Assembly (NCBI GenBank): GCA_023432805.1
Contig: JAEYUG010000062.1
Span: 1-23,390, forward strand
Length of the DNA: 23,390 nucleotides
Origin: Bacteroidota bacterium
GTDB taxonomy: Bacteria > Bacteroidota > Ignavibacteria > SZUA-365
Reading direction: 5' to 3'
The notes below the pieces were generated by a model, which ran no database searches, was not told where the DNA came from, and saw nothing but the letters and a program-made list of their open reading frames with translations. Shown here in pieces: positions 22,819 through 23,390 of this stretch (the first letter of the stretch is position 1; each line of letters begins with the position of its first letter). The position numbers and the translations under genes were made by a program.

Positions 22819-23322
22819 TCAGACGTGCGCCGGTTCCTTGATATCACGGTAGTCGAGCACACTCTGGCCTTTGACCTTCTTCTGCAGCTCGAGCAATCCG
22901 TGAAAGAGGTTTTCGGGACGCGGGGGGCAACCCGACACGTAGATGTCGACTGGCAGGAACTGATCGATGCCCTGGACCACCGAATAGGAGCGGAACATGC
23001 CGCCCGACGAGGCACAGGCACCCATCGCAATAACCCAGCGAGGCTCCGCCATCTGGTCGAAGATCTTGCGAACGACCTTCGCCATCTTGTAGGTCACCGT
23101 GCCCGCCACAATCAACACGTCGCTCTGCCGGGGTGAGAAGCGCATCACCTCCGACCCGAAGCGGGAGATGTCGTGCCGCGGATCGCCGGCAGACATGAGT
23201 TCGATCGCACAACAGGAGAGACCCATCGGCATGGGCCAGAGGGAATTGCTGCGCGCCCAGCCGACGAGCGCGTCCAGTGTCGTGGTGAAGTATCCTTCAC
23301 CAAGGCCTGATTCTAATCCCAT
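22819..23322 (-). CDS. nuoB: NADH-quinone oxidoreductase subunit B (20-kDa type)
   Basis: This complex I subunit carries cluster N2, the last [4Fe-4S] centre before quinone. It has 167 residues. The four ligand cysteines are C37 and C38 (LSCCAIE), C103 (GACAS) and C132 (SGCPPRPE). The segment VLIVAGTVTYKMAKVVRKIFDQM is also family-typical. AAGGCGG six bases before the ATG at 23322 supports the start, which lies ten bases inside the end of nuoA, so the two genes overlap. Length is normal for the family. Confidence 0.97.
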   Translation of the reverse strand: MGLESGLGEGYFTTTLDALVGWARSNSLWPMPMGLSCCAIELMSAGDPRHDISRFGSEVMRFSPRQSDVLIVAGTVTYKMAKVVRKIFDQMAEPRWVIAMGACASSGGMFRSYSVVQGIDQFLPVDIYVSGCPPRPENLFHGLLELQKKVKGQSVLDYRDIKEPAHV

Positions 23323-23390
23323 CGCAAACCGCCTTTCTTCAACTCGTAGATGAATCCGACAAGAAGCACAATGACGAAGACCAGCACGAC
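23313..23390 (-). CDS. nuoA: NADH-quinone oxidoreductase subunit A, C-terminal end only
   Basis: The last 25 codons of a gene enter from the right edge and end in TAG at 23313-23315. The translation is a hydrophobic helix followed by the conserved NuoA ending, with GFIYELKKGGLRWD at the C-terminus. Together with nuoB immediately downstream and overlapping by 10 nt, this identifies the small membrane subunit A of complex I, which contacts NuoB, NuoD and NuoH near the quinone site. The N-terminus lies outside the window. Confidence 0.88.
   Translation of the reverse strand, partial: VVLVFVIVLLVGFIYELKKGGLRWD

Noticed and set aside
1..23390. tRNA/rRNA genes, CRISPR array, insertion sequence or prophage
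   Set aside because: I saw no tRNA-like T-arm sequences in the gaps, no regularly spaced direct repeats with unique spacers, and no transposase or integrase motifs. The window is dense with housekeeping and respiratory genes.

Overview
The window is about 23.4 kb of GC-rich bacterial chromosome (roughly 60% GC by eye). Every gene I can support lies on the minus strand, so gene order below runs from high to low coordinates. The best guess for the host is a high-GC, aerobically respiring member of the Bacteroidota/Chlorobiota-Ignavibacteria-Kapabacteria radiation. The evidence is a giant secreted protein ending in a type IX-like sorting tail with an NPFNPVT motif, an A2-type (YSHPxVY) haem-copper oxidase subunit I, and a lipoprotein cytochrome c. 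This placement is an inference from protein motifs, because no rRNA gene is present.

Layout from the right edge: (1) nuoA (C-terminal end only)-nuoB-nuoC-nuoD-nuoE-nuoF, the first part of respiratory complex I, ended by a clear intrinsic terminator at 19107-19133. No nuoG-N follows in this window. (2) A thymidine/pyrimidine-nucleoside phosphorylase gene (deoA/pdp) whose stop overlaps the start of a 1647-residue secreted protein. That protein has a signal peptide, a von Willebrand factor A domain, eight tandem repeats of about 119 residues, and a C-terminal sorting tail. (3) A DUF47 (PhoU-like) gene overlapping a PiT-family phosphate transporter gene, followed by a YgjP-type metallopeptidase. 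(4) An ECF sigma factor, a soluble zinc-finger anti-sigma factor and a DUF302 protein, closed by a GC-rich terminator at 8422-8452. (5) A long aerobic cytochrome oxidase cluster: lipoprotein cytochrome c, coxB, coxA, ctaA, ctaB, coxC, coxD, then a two-gene ABC exporter whose permease runs off the left edge.

The respiratory genes form the two ends of an aerobic chain: NADH oxidation by complex I and oxygen reduction by an A2-type cytochrome c oxidase. CtaA and CtaB supply haem A for the latter. Many neighbours overlap by ATGA (ATPase/permease, ctaA/ctaB, DUF47/pit, deoA/giant protein, nuoE/nuoF), which indicates tight translational coupling. The least explained items are the giant vWA repeat protein, with its two-class cysteine pattern and its coupling to a nucleoside phosphorylase; a duplicated dyad-symmetric element upstream of deoA; a compound stem-loop between nuoB and nuoC; and the sigma/anti-sigma/DUF302 cassette. 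I found no tRNA, rRNA, CRISPR array, insertion sequence or integrase. I cannot claim a demonstrably new system from sequence alone.
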